A stretch of 7,658 nt of DNA, from positions 1-7,658 of the forward strand of contig JAJFJE010000159.1 of NCBI GenBank assembly GCA_021774355.1, in the 5' to 3' direction. Under the pieces are notes generated by a model. That model searched no databases and was not told the origin of the DNA. It saw only the letters and a program-made list of their open reading frames with translations. This document shows positions 1 through 6,658 of this stretch, piece by piece; the stretch's first letter is position 1, and each line of letters opens with the position of its first letter. Position numbers and translations under genes: made by a program. This DNA comes from Alphaproteobacteria bacterium (GTDB lineage Bacteria > Pseudomonadota > Alphaproteobacteria > Zavarziniales > Zavarziniaceae).

Positions 1-551
1 ACCCGATGGACGCCGGATTCGAACTTCAGCCGCGCATAGACGCCGGCCCCGGTGACCTCGGCAATGACCTCTTTGTACCCCCCATGATCGCCTTCCTAAG
101 CGCTCATCAGGTCGATCCGCCAGCCGCGCGAGGCGGCATAGGTGCTGTACATGCCGAACAGGTCGCGGGCGAACAGGGCGGCCTCCTCGCCGCCCGTGCC
201 GGCGCGGATCTCGAGCATGGCCGAGCGCTGATCGGCTTCGTCCCGGGGCAGCAGGGCAAGGGCCACCGCCCGTTCGAGAGCGGGCAGCCGGTGCGCGAGG
301 GCGTCCAGTTCTTCACCCGCCAGGGCCCGCATCTCGGGATCGCCCGCCCCGTCGGTTGCGAGCGCCGCGAGATCGGCCCGCTCGTCCCGCGCGGCGTTGA
401 GCGCCCGGATGGTCGCAACCACGGGATCGAGTTCCGCCAGTTCCTTCGACAGCCTGGTCACCTGGGCCGCCGTCACCCCCGGCCGCGACAGGTCGGCGGA
501 CAGTGCCTCGTGTTTCAGCAGGATGCGGGCCAGTTGGTCGTCCGAGATCAC
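1..551 (-). CDS. prfA: Peptide chain release factor 1 (RF1), 5' part, interrupted by an in-frame UAG
   Basis: RF1 recognises UAA and UAG in the ribosomal A site and triggers release of the finished protein. The frame from the GTG at 551-549 gives an N-terminal helical domain (starting VISDDQLARIL) and then the RF1 hallmark EIRAGTGGEEAALFARDLF, ending at GWRIDLMSA. There a TAG (98-96) stops the frame after 151 codons. The same frame then continues without a gap as EGDHGGYKEVIAEV, then YARLKFESGVHRV, to the window edge, which is typical RF1 domain 2. Family members are about 355-360 residues, so the PxT tripeptide and the GGQ loop lie outside the window. In other RF1 proteins the stopped position is commonly Ser (MSASEG), so TCG to TAG is the simplest change. 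A 151-residue product would lack codon recognition and catalysis. The gene lies 25 nt downstream of hisS and is probably cotranscribed with it. Gene identity is certain; whether full-length RF1 is made is not. Confidence 0.93.
96..98 (-). other. In-frame amber codon (UAG) inside prfA, codon 152
   Basis: The minus-strand codons read ATG AGC GCT TAG GAA GGC GAT CAT. Translation on both sides matches RF1 in the same frame (LMSA, then EGDHGGYKE), so one sense codon has been replaced with no insertion or deletion. No further stop occurs in the 31 complete codons that follow. The base after the stop is G, which is not the leaky C context. No slippery CUU and no Shine-Dalgarno-like spacer of the prfB type precedes it. 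The cause is undetermined: sequence error, nonsense mutation or readthrough. Confidence 0.95.
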
Positions 552-562
552 AGGGCGACCTC
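549..562 (-). promoter_or_regulatory. Ribosome binding site and GTG start that set the prfA N-terminus
   Basis: GAGG (562-559) stands 7 nt before the GTG at 551-549. An upstream ATG in the same frame (674-672) would place 41 residues of non-RF1 sequence before VISDDQLARIL and would overlap the end of hisS by nearly 100 nt. The GTG is therefore the preferred start, and it fits the normal RF1 N-terminus. Confidence 0.7.
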
Positions 563-576
563 GGCCTTGGCCACGC

Positions 577-1824
577 TCATCGCCATGGCGCCAGGGCCTG
601 TTCGAGATCGGCCAGGGGCACGTCGACCTCATCCCGGCTGGCAAGGTCCCGGCGCTTGACGACACCGCGGGCAAGTTCGTCTTCGCCCAGGATCAAGGCG
701 ACCGCCGCGCCCTGCTTCACCGCCCGCTCCAGCCGCTTGCCGACCGAACCGCGCGCGCCCTGCTCGACGGTAAAGCCGGCCTGGCGCAGCCGGTGGCTGA
801 GAGCCATGGCCGGCAGCAGGGCAGCGTCGCCGACCGGAATGACGGCGACGACATGGCGCCGGTCGGGCGGCAGATCGATCATCATGGCCAGGCGCTCGAT
901 ACCCGCCGCCCAGCCGATCCCGGCCGTGGCCGGACCACCCATCATCTCGATCAGTCCATCGTAGCGCCCACCCCCCAGCACCGTGCCCTGGGCCCCCAGG
1001 TCGGCGGTGACGAATTCCCAGGCCGTGTGGCTGTAATAGTCCAGGCCGCGAACCAGCCGCTCGTCCACCACATAGGGGATGCCGAGGGCATCGAGGCCCG
1101 CCCGGACAGCGGCGAAAAAGGCTTGTGACGCGGGGTTGAGATGCGCCGACAGGCGCGGTGCGCCGACCACGATTTCGCGGTCTCCGGGGTCCTTGGAATC
1201 CAGAATACGCAATGGATTGCGCTCGAGCCGGGCCAGGCTGTCGGCACTCAGGCGGTCGCGATGGCCGGTGAAATAATCGACCAGGGCAGCCCGGTAGGCG
1301 GCGCGGCTGGCGCCATCGCCCAGGGTGTTGAGACGCAATTCGACCCGGGTCGCCAGGCCCAGGGCGCCCAGGAAGTCGTGACCGAGCGCCACCACCTCGA
1401 TATCGGCCTGGGGCTCGGGCAGCCCGAGATACTCGATATCGACCTGGTGGAACTGGCGCAGCCGGCCCTTCTGCGGCCGTTCGTGGCGGAACATCGGGCC
1501 CCAGCCATAGAATTTCAGGGGCAGGTCCTTGGCCAGGCCGTTGGACAGGAAGGCCCGGGCCACGCCGGCCGTCATCTCCGGCCGCAGGGTCAGGGAATCG
1601 CCGCCGCGGTCGGTAAAGCTGTAGGTCTCCTTGGCGACCACGTCCGAGGTCTCGCCCAGGGTGCGGTGGAAGACCTCGGTGAACTCGAAAATGGGCGTGG
1701 CGATCGGCTGACAGCCGTAGCGTTCCGCCACGCCGCGGAAGCAGGCGGTGATATGGGCGTGCCGGCGCGCGTCGTCGCCGATCAAGTCATGGGTGCCACG
1801 CACCGGCTGTACTGCTGGCGCCAC
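577..1824 (-). CDS. hisS: Histidyl-tRNA synthetase
   Basis: This class II synthetase activates histidine with ATP and charges tRNA-His in the cytoplasm. It has 415 residues, close to the usual 420. It begins PVRGTHDL, the normal HisRS N-terminus. Class II motif 1 covers about residues 40-57. Motif 2 is FRHERPQKGRLRQFHQ (112-127) with the ATP-binding Arg113. The histidine-specific HisA motif RLVRGLDYYS is at 256-265 with Arg259. LGGGRYDGL follows at 283-291, and motif 3 GIGWAAGIERL at 302-312 ends in the conserved Arg. Residues from about 324 form the anticodon-binding domain (VVAVIPVG onward). The start is GTG, preceded by AGGGA 7 nt upstream, and the stop is TGA. It lies 21 nt after ispG and 25 nt before prfA, so the three genes probably form one operon. 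Motif 2 is of the canonical bacterial type, not the diverged form known in part of the alphaproteobacteria. Confidence 0.97.
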   Translation of the reverse strand: MAPAVQPVRGTHDLIGDDARRHAHITACFRGVAERYGCQPIATPIFEFTEVFHRTLGETSDVVAKETYSFTDRGGDSLTLRPEMTAGVARAFLSNGLAKDLPLKFYGWGPMFRHERPQKGRLRQFHQVDIEYLGLPEPQADIEVVALGHDFLGALGLATRVELRLNTLGDGASRAAYRAALVDYFTGHRDRLSADSLARLERNPLRILDSKDPGDREIVVGAPRLSAHLNPASQAFFAAVRAGLDALGIPYVVDERLVRGLDYYSHTAWEFVTADLGAQGTVLGGGRYDGLIEMMGGPATAGIGWAAGIERLAMMIDLPPDRRHVVAVIPVGDAALLPAMALSHRLRQAGFTVEQGARGSVGKRLERAVKQGAAVALILGEDELARGVVKRRDLASRDEVDVPLADLEQALAPWR

Positions 1825-1836
1825 TCTCAGATCCCT
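1822..1836 (-). promoter_or_regulatory. Ribosome binding site and GTG start of hisS
   Basis: AGGGA (1836-1832) lies 7 nt before the GTG at 1824-1822, all within the short gap after the ispG stop. The GTG is in the same reading frame as ispG, separated from the ispG TAG by seven sense codons. The start therefore depends on ispG terminating at its UAG. Confidence 0.65.
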
Positions 1837-1845
1837 TCGCTGAAG

Positions 1846-2967
1846 CTATTCGGCGGCCGTGGCCGCCTGGTCCCTGGCCGCGATTTCCGCCGCGCGCTGT
1901 TCGACCAGTTCGACCACATGGTCGACCAGGCGGTCGTCGCTGATCTTGTGGTCGGTCAGGCCGTTGACATAGACCATATGGCTGCCCTGGCCGCCGCCGG
2001 TGACCCCGATCATGGTCTCCCGCGCCTCGCCCGGGCCGTTCACCACGCAGCCGATGATCGACAGGGTGATCGGCGTGGCGATATGGGCCAGGCGCTGTTC
2101 CAGCACCTCCACCGTCCTGATCACCTGGAACTGCTGGCGGGCGCAGGACGGGCAGGAAATGATCGAGACCCCGCGATGGCGCAGACCCAGGCCCTTCAGG
2201 ATCTCGTAGCCGACCTTGACCTCTTCCACCGGATCGGCCGACAGCGACACCCGGATGGTGTCGCCGATGCCGGCCCACAGCAGCGAGCCGATGCCGATCG
2301 ACGATTTGACGGTACCGGTGACCATGCCGCCGGCCTCGGTCACGCCCAGGTGAAGCGGATAGTCGCAGGCATCGGCCAGGCCCTGATAGGCAGCCACCGC
2401 AAGGAAGACGTCCGACGCCTTGACGCTGATCTTGAAGTCGAAGAAGTCGTTGTCTTCCAGGATCCGGGCATGGTTGAGGGCGCTCTCGACCATCGCCTCC
2501 GGGCACGGCTCGCCGTAGCGCTCCAGGAGGTCCCGTTCCAGGCTGCCGGCATTGACCCCGATACGCATGGTGCAGCCATGATCCTTGGCCGCCTTGACCA
2601 CGTCGCGCACCCGGGCAGCCGAACCGATATTGCCGGGATTGATGCGCAGGCAGGCGGCGCCGGCCGCGGCGGCTTCGATCGCCCGCTTATAGTGGAAATG
2701 GATATCGGCGATGATCGGCTGGCGGGCCGCCGCCACGATTGCCTTCAGGGCCCTGGTCGAATCCTCGTCCGGACAGGACACCCGGACCAGGTCGGCGCCG
2801 GCCTCCTCGATCGCCCGGACCTGGGCGATGGTGGCGGCCGCATCGGCCGTGACCGTATTGGTCATGGACTGCACGGTGATCGGCGCATCGCCGCCGACCG
2901 CAACCGAACCGACCATGATCCGACGGCTCTTCCGGCGATGTATCTCGCGATAGGGGCGCACGCTCAT
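1846..2967 (-). CDS. ispG: 4-hydroxy-3-methylbut-2-en-1-yl diphosphate synthase (flavodoxin/ferredoxin)
   Basis: IspG (GcpE) is a cytoplasmic [4Fe-4S] enzyme that reductively opens the ring of methylerythritol cyclodiphosphate to give HMBPP, the penultimate step of the MEP isoprenoid route. The product has 373 residues, the size of the short bacterial form. The N-terminal TIM-barrel half shows GGDAPITVQSMTNT (25-38), VRVSCPDEDS (61-70), ADIHFHY (87-93) and RINPGNIG (108-115). The C-terminal cluster domain has CPSC with Cys272 and Cys275, then GCVVNGPGEA (306-315) with Cys307 and Glu314, which together are the four cluster ligands. GVTGGGQG follows at 321-328. The ATG start is preceded only by a weak GAG. 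The stop is TAG, the only complete gene in the window that uses it. A 250-nt leader with palindromic repeats separates ispG from the rodZ-like gene, so a promoter of its own is likely. Confidence 0.97.
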   Translation of the reverse strand: MSVRPYREIHRRKSRRIMVGSVAVGGDAPITVQSMTNTVTADAAATIAQVRAIEEAGADLVRVSCPDEDSTRALKAIVAAARQPIIADIHFHYKRAIEAAAAGAACLRINPGNIGSAARVRDVVKAAKDHGCTMRIGVNAGSLERDLLERYGEPCPEAMVESALNHARILEDNDFFDFKISVKASDVFLAVAAYQGLADACDYPLHLGVTEAGGMVTGTVKSSIGIGSLLWAGIGDTIRVSLSADPVEEVKVGYEILKGLGLRHRGVSIISCPSCARQQFQVIRTVEVLEQRLAHIATPITLSIIGCVVNGPGEARETMIGVTGGGQGSHMVYVNGLTDHKISDDRLVDHVVELVEQRAAEIAARDQAATAAE

Positions 2968-3076
2968 GGCTGTCTCGGTCGGGCTGATGGCAGATAAATG
3001 CGCCCCTCGGGCGGATTAATCAAGCCGGGCCCAGGTTCGGCGAAAGGGCTTGCCGTGCTTTTGGAAACTCGTTCCC

Positions 3077-3165
3077 CCGGCCGAAGCGCCGGAATCCTGC
3101 GACGCGGAAACACCGGAAACCCCGGCCAAGGAGATCCCGGCGCTCCGCTTGGCTGCGGCCGGGAT
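3077..3165. repeat. Palindromic intergenic repeat region between the rodZ-like gene and ispG
   Basis: The gene-free stretch 2968-3217 holds a perfect 8-bp inverted repeat, ATCCCGGC (3134-3141) and GCCGGGAT (3158-3165), with a 16-nt loop. A second pair, GCCAAG (3125-3130) and CTTGGC (3148-3153), crosses it, so the two stems are mutually exclusive or pseudoknot-like. A smaller hairpin, CCGGC/GCCGG, lies at 3077-3092. The core resembles the GTCATCCCGGC...GCCGGGATC dispersed palindromes common between genes in alphaproteobacteria; that likeness is from memory and was not searched. In the minus-strand transcript it would sit about 110-200 nt upstream of the ispG start. None of the hairpins is followed by a U-run, so they are not classical intrinsic terminators. 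No convincing promoter was found in the gap. Confidence 0.6.
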
Positions 3166-3217
3166 GACGAAACCGGGTCGCTCCGAAAAACGCGATGCCG
3201 AAATGTCAAACCTTCGG

Positions 3218-4168
3218 TCACCCCGGCGGGATCGCGGTGCCGTCCAGCAGCTTTTCGGGGTCGAGCGAAATATTGCGTTTGACCGCGCCGTCCGCCCCAA
3301 GCACACCCAAGGAGCGGCCGTCGACCAGCACTTCCAGGGCCCCGGCATTGCCCGTCACCAGGGTCATGCCCTCGCGCGGCGGCACCTGGTAGCTTTCGCC
3401 CGACCGCAGGATCTTGGTGAACAGCAACTCGTTTCCGGCCGCCTGAATCTGGACCCAGGCATCGCTCTTGGCGTGGAGCACCACCCGGGCGGCGGGCGCC
3501 GCCTCGGCCGGGGCGGCGGACGCCAGTTGGGGCGGCACGGCCGCCGGCGCCGCGCCGGCGCCGGGCGCCACGGTATAGGCCTCGGCACCCGCCGACCGGG
3601 GCGGCGGTGCCAGCGGGCTGACCTCGAGGCCGGGCGGCTGGGCGGCATAGGCCGAGCCCGGGCTGGTGCCGTCGCCTTCGGTCATGGGCGACAGCATCAC
3701 CTGGTCCTGCTGCGTATCGGCGATTTCGGCGGGCACCGGCGGCACGGCATCGGCGACCGGGCCGGACGAGCGGGAGATATAGTAATAACCGCCATAGGCC
3801 AGGACCACCAGAATGGCCGACAGCGACAGCAGGCGGCCGGTCGGGAACTTGGCTTCCTGAACGGTGTCGACCGGGAAGATCATCGGCCGCAATTCGGGCT
3901 CGCGGTCGAGTTCCGCCTTGAAGGCGTTGACCGTCGCCTCGCCGTCGAGACCGAGATAGCCGGCGTAGGAGCGCAGATAGCCCAGCGCATAGGTGGTGCC
4001 GTGGGCGGCCGAATCGACGTCGCCCCGTTCCAGCGCCAGGAGATGCCGCGGCTTGAGTTTGAGCGCACCAGAGACCTGTTCGACCGTCAGGCCCAGGGCC
4101 ATACGGCGGTCGCGCAACTGGGTTCCGACACCGACATACTCGCGCGGCTTAGCCGGCCCGTCCGTCAT
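3218..4168 (-). CDS. rodZ: RodZ-like protein: helix-turn-helix, transmembrane segment, DUF4115 domain
   Basis: RodZ is an inner-membrane protein that links the MreB cytoskeleton to the cell-wall elongation machinery. From the ATG at 4168 the product is 316 residues. Residues 14-85 form an Xre-like helix-turn-helix (VGTQLRDRRMALGLTVEQVS, then KPRHLLALERGD and YALGYLRSYAGYLGLD). One transmembrane helix, LLSLSAILVVLAYGGYYYI, lies at about 113-131. A Pro/Ala-rich, probably disordered linker spans about 132-225. A C-terminal DUF4115-type beta domain (VVLHAKSDAWVQIQ, then LLFTKILRSGESYQVP) covers about 228-305. Topology should be cytoplasmic N-terminus and periplasmic C-terminus. An in-frame ATG at 4222 and the longer frame to 4279 were not preferred, because AGGAG lies 9 nt before 4168 and the domain begins just after it. 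The stop is TGA. The domain order is the RodZ order, but the name rests on architecture and the family is diverse. Confidence 0.85.
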   Translation of the reverse strand: MTDGPAKPREYVGVGTQLRDRRMALGLTVEQVSGALKLKPRHLLALERGDVDSAAHGTTYALGYLRSYAGYLGLDGEATVNAFKAELDREPELRPMIFPVDTVQEAKFPTGRLLSLSAILVVLAYGGYYYISRSSGPVADAVPPVPAEIADTQQDQVMLSPMTEGDGTSPGSAYAAQPPGLEVSPLAPPPRSAGAEAYTVAPGAGAAPAAVPPQLASAAPAEAAPAARVVLHAKSDAWVQIQAAGNELLFTKILRSGESYQVPPREGMTLVTGNAGALEVLVDGRSLGVLGADGAVKRNISLDPEKLLDGTAIPPG

Positions 4169-4182
4169 CGCGTCATGCTCCT
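4166..4182 (-). promoter_or_regulatory. Ribosome binding site that sets the rodZ-like start
   Basis: AGGAG at 4182-4178 stands 9 nt before the ATG at 4168-4166 and is the best Shine-Dalgarno match near the gene. A closer ATG (4176-4174) is out of frame and stops after three codons. Confidence 0.65.
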
Positions 4183-4313
4183 GCCCGGTTCCGTCGCCGG
4201 GTTTTCTTTTCGCCGAAACCATAAGCCAACTCTTTCCGGTCAAGTCGGATCCGGTCGTGTCGGAATGCCCAGGCTGCAAGCCATGGAAGTCCTGAGCAAC
4301 ACCCCGCGCGAAT

Positions 4314-4331
4314 CAGCGCCCCCCGGCGCTG
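4314..4331. terminator. Perfect GC hairpin between ptsP and the rodZ-like gene (possible terminator stem)
   Basis: CAGCGCC (4314-4320) and GGCGCTG (4325-4331) pair perfectly over 7 bp with a 4-nt loop. The hairpin lies 65 nt past the ptsP stop, within the gene-free stretch 4169-4395. No U-run follows on the minus strand, so at most it is a weak or factor-assisted terminator, or a 3'-end stabilising structure. Nothing else in this gap could be assigned. Confidence 0.35.
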
Positions 4332-4395
4332 CCCAAGCATACCCGGAACATAGGAATAAACGCCTTGTGGCGCAACGCGCTAAACAACCATTCCC

Positions 4396-6657
4396 TCATA
4401 TCGCGACGCCATGATCGCGGGCGAAGCTTTCCAGCTTCCCGCGTAACGTGCGGTCTGGAAACTCCAGCAAGGTATGCACGTATTTGCGCAATTCGCCCAC
4501 ATCCAGGCTGGCCAGCATGGCCTTCAGCGGCCCGATCGAGGCCGGCTGCATCGACAGCGAGCGTACCCCCAGGCCGATCATGGTCATGGCCTCAAGGGGC
4601 CGCCCCGCCATCTCGCCGCAGACCGAGACCGGAACCCCGGCGGCGTCGCCGGCGGCGGTGATGTCGGCCAGGAGCTTCAGCGCCGCCGGCGCCAATATGT
4701 CGTAGCGATTGGCAACCTTGGGGTTGCTTCGGTCGGCGGCGAAGAAGAACTGCATCAGGTCGTTGGAGCCGATCGAGATGAAATCGACCAGGGGCAGCAG
4801 CGCCCCCAATTGATAGGCGAGCGCCGGCACTTCCAGCATGGTGCCGACGCGGATCTCCTTCGGCATGGATCGGCCCAGCCGTTCCAGGCGCCGCCGCTCG
4901 ACCTCCAGGATCTGCCGGGCCTGGCGGAACTCGGCGACATCGGCAACCATGGGGAACATGATCGACAGGCTGCGCCCGGCGCCGGCGATCAGCAGCGCCC
5001 GCAACTGGTACCGCAGCAGCGCCGGCCGGTCGAGCACCAGGCGGATCGCCCGCCAGCCCAGGGCCGGGTTCTCCTCGCGCACTTCGCCCAGATAGGGCAG
5101 CACCTTGTCGCCGCCGACATCGAGGGTGCGGAAGATCACCGGGCGGTCCCGCGCGGCGTCGAGCACCGCCGAATAAAGTTCGATCTGGGTGGTCAGCTTG
5201 GGCATGGTCGACGCGACCATGAATTGCAGCTCGGTGCGGAACAGCCCGATCCCGGCAGCACCGGTGGCGTCGAGATGGGGCAGATCGACGGTCAGCCCGG
5301 CATTCATGTGCAGCTTGACCTCGACCCCGTCCAGGCTGATTGCCGGCAGGTCGCGCAGCGCCGCATATTCGGCCACGCGCTGGGCGCGGATCGCCACCGA
5401 CTCGGCAAAGGCCGCCGCGACCTCCTGGGTCGGCCGGATGATCACCTGGCCGGTGTCGCCGTCGGCGACCACCAGGTCGCCGGGTTCGACCTGCTCGACC
5501 ACCCGCTCGCAGGCCCCGACCAGGGGAATTCCCAAAGCCCGGGCGACGATCGCCACATGGGAGGTGGGCGAGCCCTCCTCCAGCACCACGGCCTTGAGCT
5601 TGACCCGGTCGTAATCGAACAGCTCGGCCGGCCCCATGGTGCGGGCGATCAGCACCGTCTCGTCCGGCAATTCGTCGCCCGCCGCCGTTTCGGTCTTGCC
5701 GATCAGGTGGCGCAGCAGGCGGTTGGCCAGGTCTTCCAGATCGGCCAGCCGCTCGCGCAGATAGGGGTCGGTCACCGAGGCCATGCGGGCGCGGGTTTCC
5801 ATCTGCACCCGCTCGACCGCCGCCTCGGCGGTCAGGCCGGTCTTGATGCCCTCCTCGATGCGGTCGATCCAGCCCCGGTCGTGGGCGAACATGCGATAGG
5901 CTTCCAGGATGTCCCGGTGTTCGCCGGCGACCACGTCCTGTTCGTCCAGCATGGCGTCGATCCGCCGGCGCAGGCTGCCCATGGCCTGGTGCAGGCGGCC
6001 CTGCTCGGCCGCCGCGTCCTCGGCAATGAGCTGGCTGACCGCGACCCGCGGCTCGTGCAGCACGGCGGTTCCCATGGCCAGGCCTTCGGCCAGGCCCAGG
6101 CCGTCGAAGACATAGGGTTCCTGGCGCCGCGCCGCCGCATCCCGCAGGTCGTTGGTATCGACCAGGTCGCCCTGGCCGACCAGTTCCGCGAGGACCATGG
6201 CGACGGTCTGCATCGCCTCCATCTCGTCTTCGTCATAGTCGCGCAGGGTCCGGTTCTGCACCACCAGCACGCCGCAGACCCGGCCGTTGCGAATGATCGG
6301 CACGCCCATCAGGGAATGATAGATCTCCTCGCCCGTTTCCGGCCGATAGGCGAATTTGGGATGGGTCGGGGCGTCGGTCAGGCTGAGCGGCGTCGCGGTC
6401 TGGGCGATGGTCCCGACCAGGCCTTCGCCGATGCGCAGGCGGGTCTTGTGCACCGCGATCGGGTTGAGGCCTTCGGTGGCGAACAGCTCCAGCCAGTCGC
6501 CGGCCCGGCGCAGATAGATCGAGCAGACTTCCGCCACCATGTTGGCAGCGATCGCCCGGACCACCCGGTCGAGGCGCGACTGGGCCGTCCCCGGCCCCGC
6601 CATCACCTCGCGCAGGCGCCGGAGCAGCAGCCGCGAACCACCGGCCGCCTGGCCCAT
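4396..6657 (-). CDS. ptsP: Phosphoenolpyruvate-protein phosphotransferase of the nitrogen PTS (EI-Ntr)
   Basis: EI-Ntr takes phosphate from PEP onto a histidine and passes it to NPr and then EIIA-Ntr, a regulatory phosphorelay that reports nitrogen and carbon state. The product has 753 residues, the usual size. A GAF sensor domain occupies about residues 27-160 (CSIYLRR, then GEGLVGTIAQ, YHSLMGVPI and GVLVVQNR). The PEP-utiliser N-terminal and helical NPr-binding region runs about 183-320. The phosphohistidine domain has EGSPTSHVAIVARALGIP with the active His367. The PEP-binding TIM barrel follows, with GLFRTELQFM (Arg474), FRTLDVGGDK (Arg510), GTMLEVPAL (Glu609), SIGSNDLMQF (Asn632, Asp633) and SVCGEMAGRP with the catalytic Cys680. 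No HPr or EIIA domain is fused. The ATG follows the upstream TGA with a single base between, indicating translational coupling to the flavin oxidoreductase gene. The stop is TGA. ptsN and ptsO are not in the window. Confidence 0.96.
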   Translation of the reverse strand: MGQAAGGSRLLLRRLREVMAGPGTAQSRLDRVVRAIAANMVAEVCSIYLRRAGDWLELFATEGLNPIAVHKTRLRIGEGLVGTIAQTATPLSLTDAPTHPKFAYRPETGEEIYHSLMGVPIIRNGRVCGVLVVQNRTLRDYDEDEMEAMQTVAMVLAELVGQGDLVDTNDLRDAAARRQEPYVFDGLGLAEGLAMGTAVLHEPRVAVSQLIAEDAAAEQGRLHQAMGSLRRRIDAMLDEQDVVAGEHRDILEAYRMFAHDRGWIDRIEEGIKTGLTAEAAVERVQMETRARMASVTDPYLRERLADLEDLANRLLRHLIGKTETAAGDELPDETVLIARTMGPAELFDYDRVKLKAVVLEEGSPTSHVAIVARALGIPLVGACERVVEQVEPGDLVVADGDTGQVIIRPTQEVAAAFAESVAIRAQRVAEYAALRDLPAISLDGVEVKLHMNAGLTVDLPHLDATGAAGIGLFRTELQFMVASTMPKLTTQIELYSAVLDAARDRPVIFRTLDVGGDKVLPYLGEVREENPALGWRAIRLVLDRPALLRYQLRALLIAGAGRSLSIMFPMVADVAEFRQARQILEVERRRLERLGRSMPKEIRVGTMLEVPALAYQLGALLPLVDFISIGSNDLMQFFFAADRSNPKVANRYDILAPAALKLLADITAAGDAAGVPVSVCGEMAGRPLEAMTMIGLGVRSLSMQPASIGPLKAMLASLDVGELRKYVHTLLEFPDRTLRGKLESFARDHGVAI

Positions 6658-6658
6658 C

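Noticed and set aside
83..97. AGGAAGG overlapping the prfA amber, followed 5 nt later by an ATG, as a translation restart
   Set aside because: The ATG (85-83) is in a different frame from RF1 and would not restore it. The sequence is fixed by the conserved EGDHGG codons.
96..98. Reassignment of UAG to a sense codon in this organism
   Set aside because: ispG ends with UAG exactly where the protein should end, and reading it as sense would fuse IspG to HisRS. Organisms that reassign UAG also usually lose prfA, whereas here the gene is otherwise well conserved.
1141..2997. Plus-strand ORF of 618 codons opposite hisS and ispG
   Set aside because: It spans the antisense of two well-supported genes and their gap, shows no domain, and has the same shadow composition.
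3181..3209. TTGACA (3209-3204) just after the rodZ-like stop as the -35 box of an ispG promoter
   Set aside because: No acceptable -10 hexamer lies at 16-18 nt spacing; the 17-nt position reads TCGGAG.
3529..3585. GC-rich palindromic stretch within the rodZ-like gene as a possible repeat element
   Set aside because: It encodes the Pro/Ala/Gly-rich linker in frame. GCC, GGC and CCG codons generate such palindromes by composition alone.
4347..4375. TTGCGC, 17 nt, then TATGTT as a promoter for the rodZ-like gene
   Set aside because: The -35 matches the consensus in only three of six positions, and the pair lies upstream of the GC hairpin. Chance matches of this quality are common.
3050..4414. 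Plus-strand ORF of 454 codons opposite the rodZ-like gene
   Set aside because: It is antisense to a gene with clear domains and a good ribosome binding site, and its translation is low-complexity and shadow-like.
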